This document shows positions 1 through 6,439 of a stretch of 26,077 nt of DNA, in pieces; position 1 is the first letter of the stretch, and every line of letters starts with the position of its first letter. The position numbers were made by a program, and so were the translations under genes. Under the pieces are notes generated by a model that made no database searches, was not told the origin of the DNA, and saw only the letters and a program-made list of their open reading frames with translations. Origin of the DNA: a virus. Where the stretch lies: positions 7,001 to 33,077 of the IMG/VR virus record IMGVR_UViG_3300002231_001505; one strand, 5' to 3'.

Positions 1-2
1 GG

Positions 3-312
3 GATGCTATCATTCCGCCCGCAATTGCCGAGAACGACCGCGCCGCCTCAATCATGGACGACTTCTGGAAGGAAAGCGAGCGATCCTATATCGCCCTGCG
101 TAATTTGGGCATTCGCAAAGAGGACGCCCGCTTCTTGCTACCCAACGCAGCCGAAACGCGTATCGTGGTGACGATGAACTTCGCAGCGTGGAACCATTTC
201 ATCTATCTACGGGACCGCCAAAAACGCCCAGTGGGAGGTCCGGGACGTAGCGGTGCAGGTGCTTGAGCAACTCCATCAGATAGCGCCAAAGGCGTTCGGA
301 GGTGACGAATGA
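3..312 (+). pseudogene. thyX: ThyX flavin-dependent thymidylate synthase, C-terminal part, frameshifted
   Basis: This is the 3' end of a flavin-dependent thymidylate synthase, which methylates dUMP to dTMP using methylene-tetrahydrofolate and FAD. The 5' part lies outside the window. The frame beginning at base 3 reads through [17 protein letters not shown] and HFIYLRDR, typical of the C-terminal half of ThyX. After about base 219 the continuation [10 protein letters not shown], also a ThyX signature, is found in the next frame, starting at 223 and stopping at TGA 310-312. The unshifted frame instead runs into unrelated residues and stops at 266. The shift coincides with an AAAAA run at 220-224, so the copy has one extra base. 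This is either a real inactivating mutation or a sequencing error. The end overlaps the next start codon (ATGA at 309-312), as expected for an intact early operon. Phage ThyX proteins supply thymidylate for DNA replication. Confidence 0.85.
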
Positions 313-461
313 CAGAGAAAGAACTATCTGAAAATCTGGATAATGTGAAGGCGGAGCGCCGGAAAACGAAGAAATATACGGACAAGTGGGCCGCCCTCTG
401 CGTAGAGATTGGCAGACTGACCAATGATATATGGAGGCTACGAAGGAGTGACCAGCGATGA
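309..461 (+). CDS. Small 50-aa hypothetical protein, charged helix
   Basis: This 50-codon frame has an ATG that overlaps the thyX stop (ATGA) and a strong GGAGGTGA ribosome-binding sequence just upstream. It ends in another ATGA overlap with the zinc-finger gene at 458. The protein is rich in Lys, Arg and Glu (MTEKELSENLDNVKAERRKT) and would form one amphipathic or coiled-coil helix. I recognise no family. Support comes from the tight overlaps at both ends and the good ribosome-binding site rather than from homology. Confidence 0.6.
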   Translation: MTEKELSENLDNVKAERRKTKKYTDKWAALCVEIGRLTNDIWRLRRSDQR

Positions 462-1114
462 AGAAATGTCCTCATTGCGGGATTATGTATCTGCCGAACC
501 ATCTTGCAAGGCATGTAAAGCACTGTCCCAAATCACCATCCATACTCAAAAAACTAACCGCTTGGGCTAATGCGCATACCGAGGAGGTCAATGGCGAACA
601 GCGGTTCCCCACTATCGCCACCTACGTGAAAACCAAAGACGAAAGTATGCCTGGACATTCATCAGTGGTCAAAACATTCGGAGGATGGCCGGGATTCCGG
701 GAGGCCGTTGCACCTCATATTGCTCCACGCGAGCGCGGACGAAGGGTTGCCAAACGAGAGAAGCCAAGCGAGGAGGTGATAGAGACAACGAAGGCGGAAT
801 TGCTTGCTCTCCGCAACGATGATGGTATCGTAATCAGTTATACTGTCAATCGTGACACCATTACGCATTACACGTGGCTTGCCACTTATGGCAGGCGAAA
901 ATTCTGCCATGAGCACGGAATATCCTACAGAACCAAAGGACAAAAGAAAAAACCTAACTCCGTACTTTTGTCTGCTTTTGAGTTGGGGGAAAGACGCGAT
1001 AGTATAAGGTTGGGTGATACAAGTGTCCTTGACGCGTCAAGCGCCAAAGAACGCATTGCCTATAGTCGGTCCGGTCGTTTCATTAGAGAAGAAGTCTGGT
1101 ATCTGTTGAGGTGA
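458..1114 (+). CDS. C2HC zinc-finger protein, probable DNA- or RNA-binding phage protein
   Basis: The 218-residue protein begins with a compact zinc-knuckle: C4-x2-C7, then H19-x3-C23, with a hydrophobic pattern like the C2HC (zf-C2HC_2) finger. Around residues 66-85 a stretch ending VVKTFGGWPGFREAV resembles the short helical repeat that accompanies HNH homing endonucleases and other DNA-binding phage proteins. No HNH catalytic motif is visible. The rest is basic and unrecognised. It sits in a plus-strand early-type cluster with thyX, starts in an ATGA overlap with the 50-aa ORF, and is followed 8 bases later by a small membrane protein. A regulatory or nucleic-acid-binding role is likely; the exact job is unknown. 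Confidence 0.7.
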   Translation: MKKCPHCGIMYLPNHLARHVKHCPKSPSILKKLTAWANAHTEEVNGEQRFPTIATYVKTKDESMPGHSSVVKTFGGWPGFREAVAPHIAPRERGRRVAKREKPSEEVIETTKAELLALRNDDGIVISYTVNRDTITHYTWLATYGRRKFCHEHGISYRTKGQKKKPNSVLLSAFELGERRDSIRLGDTSVLDASSAKERIAYSRSGRFIREEVWYLLR

Positions 1115-1122
1115 GGTGAAAA

Positions 1123-1368
1123 ATGGTGGATTACAGTAAAGTGCGTTATGCCGTGTTGGTGGCTGTGGTGGGAATTGGGGTGTCATTGATTCCCGGATTC
1201 AATGGAATCGTGTCCGAGTGGATTCGCAATTTGTCCGTAGTGGACGGCGCGCTTTGGGCTATTTTGCGTATTGGCTCAGAATTTATCGACAATAATGATC
1301 CGATGATGCACACATGGGAGCGTAGCGTCGACACGGACTTTTGGTCCACGCTGAAACGGGCATTGTAA
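1123..1368 (+). CDS. Small membrane protein, 81 aa
   Basis: This ORF is preceded by a GAGGTGA ribosome-binding sequence. Residues about 9-31 (YAVLVAVVGIGVSLIPGF and onward) form one hydrophobic transmembrane segment. A soluble C-terminal tail of about 50 residues follows and is rich in Asp and Trp. It is the last plus-strand gene before the convergent CHAT gene, which ends one base away at 1370. I do not recognise a family. Phage membrane proteins of this size include holins, exclusion proteins and inner-membrane accessory proteins, but nothing in the sequence singles out one of these. Confidence 0.6.
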   Translation: MVDYSKVRYAVLVAVVGIGVSLIPGFNGIVSEWIRNLSVVDGALWAILRIGSEFIDNNDPMMHTWERSVDTDFWSTLKRAL

Positions 1369-1369
1369 T

Positions 1370-2068
1370 CTAGTGCATAAGTGCCAAGACTACTCCTGTT
1401 AGGCCGATAAGACCGGCAATGACAGTGCCAATACGCCAATAAAGCACATCGCTATCAGACGTGTGAAGTAATTGATTCTGCAAGGAATCAATTTTCCCCT
1501 GCATTTTACTGAATTGACCATTTAGTAGCATAGGTGGCTCCTCATCCTCATATGACCTCTGCATAATTTGAGAAGCTGTGTCGAAACTTTGGTGTACGTC
1601 TCCGTTTAACCGTAGTGTATTGAAGAACGAAACGGCAAAATTTTCTGCTGCCACATCATGCACGTCATCGCGCCATCCAATCACATAGGAAATTCCGCGA
1701 GCATGTAACGTGACGGCTGCTGGCAAAGACCTGCAAGCATTTAGGATAATGAGTTCTGTGCGGTTTTCGCCAATGGCTGAGGCCAGCATTTCAACAGCCA
1801 GTGGACCGTCGGATAACTCCAACTCCATACTATCGCCGTGTCCGGCGAAGTGCATAATGTCAAAATGTTGTCTACGAATAGTCGCCAGCACTTCCCGATG
1901 GGAAACAATGCCATGCAAGATTGTTGGCTGATTCCCGCCAGATGCAGTGATAAGTTCAGCAAGCACTTGCAACTCGGAGCCGGGCGCGATGATTAGGACG
2001 CTTGAACCATAGCCAAGCTGGTGATGTTCTTCAATATCCGCTTGGGATTCCCTGATTTCGTCAAACAT
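1370..2068 (-). CDS. CHAT-family caspase-like protease with C-terminal membrane anchor
   Basis: The predicted 232-residue protein (ATG at 2068) has the CHAT/caspase-like peptidase pattern. A strand VLIIAPGSELQVLAEL opens the fold. It is followed by the His motif IMHFAGHGD (likely catalytic His77) and the Cys motif LIILNACRS (likely catalytic Cys112), then GISYVIGWRDDVHD and FAVSFFNTL typical of the family C-terminus. A linker of about 50 residues includes a short coiled coil (KMQGKIDSLQNQLL). The last 20 residues (RIGTVIAGLIGLTGVVLAL) form a transmembrane anchor, so the protease would face the cytoplasm from the membrane. The frame is open further upstream to 2239, but those residues lie over the receiver gene and look non-native. 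The chosen ATG overlaps the receiver gene by 76 bases and has GGAAGGG upstream. CHAT proteases are common effectors in bacterial conflict and cell-death systems. Its role in a phage is unknown. Confidence 0.85.
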   Translation of the reverse strand: MFDEIRESQADIEEHHQLGYGSSVLIIAPGSELQVLAELITASGGNQPTILHGIVSHREVLATIRRQHFDIMHFAGHGDSMELELSDGPLAVEMLASAIGENRTELIILNACRSLPAAVTLHARGISYVIGWRDDVHDVAAENFAVSFFNTLRLNGDVHQSFDTASQIMQRSYEDEEPPMLLNGQFSKMQGKIDSLQNQLLHTSDSDVLYWRIGTVIAGLIGLTGVVLALMH

Positions 2069-2361
2069 TGGACCGGTAGCCCTTCCGCAAATTTTTGTAG
2101 TTCGCTTTGGGGCATAGCCGATAACAGAACTATAGGCGGCAAGGAATCCCCATATTTCTCGATAAATTGACGTGATAATTCTGCGCCATCGATCACCGGC
2201 ATCATAACATCGACAACAATCAAATCGTAGTACAACCAATTCATAACCTGGGCCGTGAATTGGTCCACTGCCATCAGTCTAATGTCTTCCATTAACTGTG
2301 CATTGTATTCAAACAAACGACGCTGACTTGCATCATCGTCAACCAATAATATCTTCAGCAC
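1993..2361 (-). CDS. Stand-alone response-regulator receiver domain protein
   Basis: The whole 122-residue protein is one CheY-like receiver domain with no output domain. It has the acidic triad D8-D9-D10 (LLVDDD), the phosphoacceptor Asp51 in LIVVDVMMPVIDG, the switch Ser81 in VLLSAMP, and the conserved Lys102 in CLTKSGN, where the usual Lys-Pro is Lys-Ser. All residues for phosphotransfer are present. The start is a GTG at 2361 with a good GAGGAG site 7 bases upstream. The gene overlaps the CHAT protease gene downstream, so the two are almost certainly co-translated. No histidine kinase lies in the window, so phosphorylation by a host kinase or a protein-docking role is inferred. Receivers are rare in phage late operons. 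Confidence 0.9.
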   Translation of the reverse strand: MLKILLVDDDASQRRLFEYNAQLMEDIRLMAVDQFTAQVMNWLYYDLIVVDVMMPVIDGAELSRQFIEKYGDSLPPIVLLSAMPQSELQKFAEGLPVQCLTKSGNPKRILKNITSLAMVQAS

Positions 2362-2422
2362 AGTTTGACTCCTCTATATGCCTGCTCACGGCAGGTTATC
2401 CGAGCCATCAGACGCCATTTTG

Positions 2423-2533
2423 TCAAGCGCCATCAAGAATCCAGAGTATTGTGTCAGGCGAAAAATACCATGTCGCCAGGATTGCAAGCAGAAGAACGGT
2501 AGTAACTGCCAACCACAGCTTTCGGCCTCTCAT
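2423..2533 (-). CDS. Tiny single-span membrane protein, 36 aa
   Basis: This short frame starts in a TAATG overlap with the preceding 55-aa gene and encodes a basic N-terminus (MRGRK), one transmembrane helix (LWLAVTTVLLLAILATWYF) and a short tail. Its position after the glycoside hydrolase and another small membrane protein fits a lysis accessory (holin- or spanin-like) or a small membrane partner for the anchored CHAT protease further down. The size and translational coupling are the evidence; no family is recognised. Confidence 0.5.
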   Translation of the reverse strand: MRGRKLWLAVTTVLLLAILATWYFSPDTILWILDGA

Positions 2534-2700
2534 TACGTTTCCTCGCTATCAGCCGGTCCACCGTTCCAATTGATACTATTTGGCCATATATTCCAGTTGA
2601 TACTGTTGGCCATGAGAACATTCTCCATCAACATTGTCACAAACACGTCGAAAGCCAACAAGCATAGAATTAGCATTTTCCCGGTACGCAATGTCATCAT
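2533..2700 (-). CDS. Small membrane protein, 55 aa (possible lysis accessory)
   Basis: The ATG at 2700 follows a textbook AAAGGAG site. The predicted 55-residue protein has a basic N-terminus, then a hydrophobic segment (MLILCLLAFDVFVTMLM), then a hydrophilic tail containing the word NSINWN twice, ten residues apart. It overlaps the next small membrane gene by TAATG. The topology suggests an exported or inner-membrane small protein such as a holin or spanin subunit, but the sequence does not prove it. The Cys at residue 13 does not sit in a good lipobox. Confidence 0.55.
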   Translation of the reverse strand: MMTLRTGKMLILCLLAFDVFVTMLMENVLMANSINWNIWPNSINWNGGPADSEET

Positions 2701-2716
2701 TGGCTCCTTTCAGCCG

Positions 2717-2884
2717 TTATAATTCTTCGCCGATAGTATTTTCTTCACCTTCTGGTTTTTCTTCATCTATAGCCGCGGCTAGACGACCGATGAGCTCCTG
2801 CACCCATATCCGTTCCGCGCCGGTCATGGGACAACGATTAAGCAATTCCACGAGCGCCTGCAATTCTTGCTGTGTCACATTCAT
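2717..2884 (-). CDS. Small acidic hypothetical protein, 55 aa
   Basis: This frame of 55 codons begins at an ATG 25 bases after the stop of the glycoside hydrolase gene and has an AGGAG site directly upstream. It encodes a helical N-terminal part (QQELQALVELLNRCP, then ERIWVQELIGRLAAAI) and a very acidic tail (DEEKPEGEENTIGEEL). There is no membrane segment and no recognised family. The good ribosome-binding site and regular spacing within the minus-strand operon support it as a real gene. Confidence 0.55.
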   Translation of the reverse strand: MNVTQQELQALVELLNRCPMTGAERIWVQELIGRLAAAIDEEKPEGEENTIGEEL

Positions 2885-2908
2885 GCTCCTGATGCTATTG
2901 AACTAATT

Positions 2909-3430
2909 TCAACGCTGTACATAGTATATATCTCCCCAGGATTTTGGGGAAACGTAATATATCCTTACTTGACCATTCTCTAGGTTTTCCGAACGCTGGG
3001 CTACATATTCATCAAAAGGAAATTCCGGGCTGTTGGGAACAAAGCCATCTGCCATTATTCTTTTTTGGAGCGCGGCATTGGGATTGAACTCTATCAATTG
3101 CTGGCGTTGTCCTTCTGCCAGTAAGCGTTCGGCAAAATCAGGTGAAGGTGGCGGATCATTGAACAGGGCATTGTCCCAGCCGTTGTTCGCCGGAAACATT
3201 TTCAGCATAGGACGAATATTCATCGAATCGAACGGATGGGAAAAATCCCACGTGAAAACTTGAAGTGAATGAATGCGCTTATCCTTCTTCATTCGCGATT
3301 CATATTCCAATAACTGTTCCATATATGCGCCTGGGGATAGCCAGTTTCGCCATCCCCACTCGGTCTGACGATAATTCCACCGGCTTGACGCGTTCTTCCA
3401 TTCCACATTCGCCAATGATAATAGGCACAT
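2909..3430 (-). pseudogene. Glycoside hydrolase, C-terminal part (split by frameshift)
   Basis: This frame continues the TIM-barrel glycoside hydrolase whose N-terminal part starts at 4026. Upstream of the apparent Met at 3430 the frame is open to about 3475 and reads DGWLDERYNARG, joining smoothly to the N-terminal part. It carries RQTEWGWRN (Glu near base 3361), which fits the nucleophile Glu at the end of strand beta-7 in clan GH-A enzymes, then a long region with FTWDFSHPFDSMNIRP and a C-terminal tail. The 173-residue piece beginning at 3430 has no convincing start of its own. It is probably the second half of one enzyme of about 372 residues rather than a separate gene. The split is at a GGGG run on the coding strand (3466-3469), where one base appears to be missing. 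Confidence 0.75.
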
Positions 3431-4026
3431 CCCACGGGCATTGTAGCGCTCGTCCAGCCAACCATCCCCACTTTATAGTCTATACCCTCATGTGGCCAAT
3501 ACTCGTGCAGAAAGAGGATATGATTGCCCCGTCTTATCGCGTCCTGAACTGGTTTATACGGTTCCCAATTAGGGGGAATATCCTCGCCTGTATTCGCAGG
3601 CCATCCAACGGATAGATTGAGCGCGCCTCCACGAATGCCATATTCTGTCAACCTGTCCAGGAATGCCACAGTATAAAGAACCGTGATTCGGATGCCGTCT
3701 GGCTCCCAGACGTGTGGTTCGTTGATACCAAGTACTATTTTCTGAACATCGGGTGCTGGATGATTCCACCGCTTTAGTTTATCCGCCCAATCATCAGCGT
3801 GGCGTATCCCTGTCCCTTTCGGGTCATGGAACATATCGCCATGTTGTTCACTCAAGGGATGGTCCCGGTAGACAAAGAGACTATTCGGCGAAAGCAGTTG
3901 TATTTCGCGCATTCTCCCTTCAAGCTGATTGACGACTTTTACACTGCGCGGTCGAATGCGCTGCAATTGAGCAGCATCATCCTGTCCCCAGTGTAGAGGA
4001 ATGTGATGGGATGATAGTAGGGTCAT
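3289..4026 (-). pseudogene. Glycoside hydrolase, N-terminal part (phage lysin or tail glycanase, frameshifted)
   Basis: The ATG at 4026 overlaps the stop of the preceding gene (TAATG). The first 187 residues look like the first half of a clan GH-A TIM barrel. They include VKVVNQLE near residue 30, VLGINEPHVW with Glu103 as the probable acid/base, GGALNLSVGWPAN, and LFLHEYWPHE. After residue 187 the frame is wrong. The native sequence resumes in the neighbouring frame, and the last 58 residues of this frame (ending at 3289) are out of frame. The reaction is inferred to be hydrolysis of a cell-wall or surface polysaccharide. Location between the fibre genes and small membrane proteins fits either an endolysin or a virion-associated depolymerase. 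Whether the gene is broken or mis-sequenced is open. Confidence 0.8.
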
Positions 4027-4295
4027 TATACACCTGGATCGAGTTCTTCAGGTGTGGCGTCGGCTGCGTTTTCTGCAACCTCCCTCGCGCTGCGTCTCTG
4101 ATAACCCCGGCTGACCGCACTGATATGCTGTGCCAGATGGTCAACAATAGCCTGCAATTGTTCCTGTTGCGTGGCAGTGCCATCAGGGTCCAAATTGTAA
4201 GCCGCTGTATAGTTTGTCAGTACCGTCGTGGCGCTGGCGTTTGTAGCCGTGTAGTTGGCTGTCAATGCTCCCACTGCGATTGTTAGTGTTGCCAT
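4026..4295 (-). CDS. Small tail-fibre-adjacent protein, 89 aa
   Basis: An ATG at 4295 with an AGGAGG site 10 bases upstream begins an 89-residue protein (MATLTIAVGALTANYTATNA) with a helical middle (QQEQLQAIVDHLAQHISAVS) and an acidic end. In this copy the frame is continuous with the upstream fibre frame, but only because of two apparent one-base deletions near the fibre's 3' end. The strong ribosome-binding site at the correct distance shows this is a gene of its own. It overlaps the glycoside hydrolase start by TAATG. Function is unknown; it may be a fibre chaperone or a small virion component. Confidence 0.65.
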   Translation of the reverse strand: MATLTIAVGALTANYTATNASATTVLTNYTAAYNLDPDGTATQQEQLQAIVDHLAQHISAVSRGYQRRSAREVAENAADATPEELDPGV

Positions 4296-5867
4296 TATAT
4301 TCTTGCCTCCTATGCCGCGTACGCGGGCAAATGTACGTTGTTCCGCCGATTGCCACCTGCACCCAATCCGCGGGCGCACTCCGTCCCCTACCGTTTTTGT
4401 CGAGTTTCCCATCGTCCCTGTGAAATCCAAAAGTCCCTGTGTCCCCACCTTCAACTTTGCCGTGCCGTTGTTGCGGAACTCGCCCAGATTCGCCGTAGGA
4501 CTTGCCGCCGAATCCACCACCAGGCCGATGGTGCTGGCGCTGCTTGCTAAGATATCTAGCTGCACCCCTGGACTCGTCGTCCCGATGCCGACGTTGCCGT
4601 TATTTAATATAGTGAACACATCAGCGCTGCTTTCGGTATCAATACTTAAATTTTGTCCTGTATTATTGATATAAATATCATTTGCTCCACTTCGTAATCG
4701 AATTTGCGCCTCGTGTGTTCCAGCATCCTCGTGAACCAACAAAGTGGAGTTTGACCCATTCTCGTAGACCTCGAACTTTGACAAGGGGTTCGTCGTCCCG
4801 ATGCCGACGTTGCCCGTACTGTCTATTCTGACCCGTTCCGCAAAGACAGAACCCGTATGAGTGTAAAATGCAAGATTGCTTGCAGAAGCGGCTATTGTTG
4901 AACCAATAATGCCTGTTTGACCAGAAGTATCATAACCAAGCCAAACACCGCGATAGTTAGTTTTATCCTGCGTAAATGTAGATTGTACATAGGCATTGCC
5001 AACTACATTTACACCAGCACCTATAACATCTAATAAGTACCCAGGCCCCGTCGTCCCGATGCCGACGTTGCCGCCATTATCCACCACCACTTTACTCGTC
5101 CCGTTCACCTGAAATTGAGCAATGTCCGCCGTAGGACTTGCCGCCGAATCCACCACCAGGCCGATGGTGCTGGCGCTGCTTGCTAAAATATCTAGCTGCG
5201 CCCCTGGACTCGTCGTCCCGATGCCGACGTTGCCGCCACTGTCTATTCTCATCTTTTCTGTGATGCCACCGCCATTTACCTGTGTATAAAACAACAGCTG
5301 TCCGCGATTAAAGTTAGAGGCTTCATCAGTGGCTGTAATACGGGCGCGTTCGAAATCGCTGTATCCAGTAAATTTGATACCGGATTCTATGGGTGACGCG
5401 GTAGTACCGACAGACTGGTCATATATTTTAATAAATGTTCCGCCAGCTACTGGCGATAGATCCGCAACCACGAGTTTTTCATTAGGCGAGACCGTCCCGA
5501 TGCCGACGTTGCCACCATTCGGCGCAAGCAACAAATCCCCGCTTCCCACCACTTGCGGGTCAATTTGCAAATCTGTACCGTCATACCATACATCAGCATC
5601 ACCGCCCGTGCCTAGCGTTAGCTTCACATTGTCGTTGAGCGTGCGATCGGCTGTATATGTCTGCGCCGTCCCCAGCAGCGCAACTGTGCCCGCCGCTGGT
5701 AAAGTAATAGTTCCACCGCCGGAAGCAAATTCAAGAATATGCGTACTGCCACTATCGCCATCTGTCAAGCGCACTTGGTCATTGGCTGTAGGCAATGTCA
5801 AAATACCATAGCCAGCGCCGGGAGTGCCCGGACTGTCAGTTTGGATAAGTTTCAGTGTTCCGCTCAT
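4026..5867 (-). CDS. Tail fibre protein (as read, 613 codons, probably fibre plus downstream gene)
   Basis: This is a fibre-type protein with low-complexity beta-rich sequence and five copies of the motif NVGIGT followed by a Ser/Gly/Asn-Pro turn, typical of phage and bacterial fibre stalks. The N-terminal region (TLKLIQTDSPGTPGAGYG and GTITLPAAGTVALLG) is also common in tail fibres. The last native residues seem to be SAPADWVQVAIGGTTYI then LPAYAA and a TAG at 4310-4312, but these lie in two other frames. Two missing bases, one in a GGGG run near 4392-4395 and one in a TTT run near 4325, make the original frame run on into the 89-aa gene. The true fibre is therefore probably 4310-5867, about 520 residues. 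It would bind the host surface. It starts in an ATGA overlap with the gene before it. Confidence 0.8.
   Translation of the reverse strand: MSGTLKLIQTDSPGTPGAGYGILTLPTANDQVRLTDGDSGSTHILEFASGGGTITLPAAGTVALLGTAQTYTADRTLNDNVKLTLGTGGDADVWYDGTDLQIDPQVVGSGDLLLAPNGGNVGIGTVSPNEKLVVADLSPVAGGTFIKIYDQSVGTTASPIESGIKFTGYSDFERARITATDEASNFNRGQLLFYTQVNGGGITEKMRIDSGGNVGIGTTSPGAQLDILASSASTIGLVVDSAASPTADIAQFQVNGTSKVVVDNGGNVGIGTTGPGYLLDVIGAGVNVVGNAYVQSTFTQDKTNYRGVWLGYDTSGQTGIIGSTIAASASNLAFYTHTGSVFAERVRIDSTGNVGIGTTNPLSKFEVYENGSNSTLLVHEDAGTHEAQIRLRSGANDIYINNTGQNLSIDTESSADVFTILNNGNVGIGTTSPGVQLDILASSASTIGLVVDSAASPTANLGEFRNNGTAKLKVGTQGLLDFTGTMGNSTKTVGDGVRPRIGCRWQSAEQRTFARVRGIGGKNIMATLTIAVGALTANYTATNASATTVLTNYTAAYNLDPDGTATQQEQLQAIVDHLAQHISAVSRGYQRRSAREVAENAADATPEELDPGV
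4491..4599. repeat. 109-bp direct repeat, copy 1, inside fibre gene
   Basis: This segment is repeated at 5127-5235 with the same length and only two differing bases. It encodes the fibre unit with SSASTIGLVVDSAASPTA next to one NVGIGT motif. The near identity at the DNA level, including silent positions, points to recent duplication or gene conversion within the fibre gene. Confidence 0.85.
5127..5235. repeat. 109-bp direct repeat, copy 2, inside fibre gene
   Basis: This is the second copy of the 109-bp segment at 4491-4599. The two mismatches are a G/A before the TATCTAGC word and an A/G in the CACCCC/CGCCCC word. A shorter core, CGTCCCGATGCCGACGTTGC, recurs at five places between about 4575 and 5512, once for each NVGIGT motif in the protein. 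Confidence 0.85.
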
Positions 5868-6439
5868 AGGATTACCAAGTCCCCGTCTATTACTATATCA
5901 CCGTCCACCGTATATGTTCCTGATACTATTTGCTGATAACCACTCGGAATCGTCAATGTCGCACCGCTCTGCACCGTGGTTTTCACGAACATCCCGTATG
6001 TATCCAGCCTGTTAAGTCCGGCTTGCATTGTAGAAGCGGTATTCAGCAATAGAAAATTCCAGAAAGACGTAACGGCTGTCAATGTAGAGCCACCGCTGCT
6101 GTTGTCAGCATGTGTATGTTCCACCAATGTCGATGTTCCACTACTGCTATCCCCGCCACCTCCACCACTAACAGCTAAACCCGTAGGCAAATCTGTTGGC
6201 GCATAGGTGGCAGCCGCCTTGCGCCCTATATTTTGAACTGCGACAGTTGCACCGGTGGCAATGGTCTGTCCACTCGTATTCTGGAAATTGTATTCCTGCC
6301 CATTCACAAAAATACGATTTCGCCCCAAATACGTGCCATTGACGACACGCGGATTCTTCTTGAATGCAGATTGAAGAGCGCTGACAATCTCTCGATTGGC
6401 AAAATCACCTTTGACAGATTGAAATAATCGTCCTGGCAT
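5864..6439 (-). CDS. Tail fibre-associated or baseplate protein, 191 aa
   Basis: The 191-residue protein starts at an ATG overlapping the stop of the tail tip gene (TAATG) and ends in an ATGA overlap with the fibre gene. The first part (RIFVNGQEYNFQNTSGQTIATGATVAV) reads like a small beta-barrel. A glycine-serine linker (GGGGGDSSSGTST) and a VEHTHADN segment follow. The C-terminal part (TLTIPSGYQQIVSGTYTVDG) matches the beta-solenoid ending seen in many phage tail proteins. The HTH histidines could coordinate a metal, but that is only a suggestion. It probably links the tail tip to the fibre. No named family is certain. Confidence 0.6.
   Translation of the reverse strand: MPGRLFQSVKGDFANREIVSALQSAFKKNPRVVNGTYLGRNRIFVNGQEYNFQNTSGQTIATGATVAVQNIGRKAAATYAPTDLPTGLAVSGGGGGDSSSGTSTLVEHTHADNSSGGSTLTAVTSFWNFLLLNTASTMQAGLNRLDTYGMFVKTTVQSGATLTIPSGYQQIVSGTYTVDGDIVIDGDLVIL

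Noticed and set aside
1360-1445. Bidirectional terminator between the convergent genes ending at 1368 and 1370
   Set aside because: Only short imperfect pairings (GGCA with TGCC, GCCG with CGGC) are present, partly inside the CHAT gene, with no T runs.
2069-2239. Longer start of the CHAT gene at 2239
   Set aside because: The extra residues overlap most of the receiver gene's second half, are rich in Cys, Arg and Trp, and do not look like any CHAT N-terminus. The ATG at 2068 fits better.
2381-2395. Small inverted repeat CCTGC-tcacg-GCAGG as a terminator before the receiver gene
   Set aside because: The stem is only 5 bp and no T run follows in either direction.
5329-5811. Long open frame on the plus strand opposite the fibre gene
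   Set aside because: It is a mirror of the repetitive fibre coding sequence, has no ribosome-binding site, and its product is low-complexity without recognisable features. The same applies to other antisense open frames over the tail genes.
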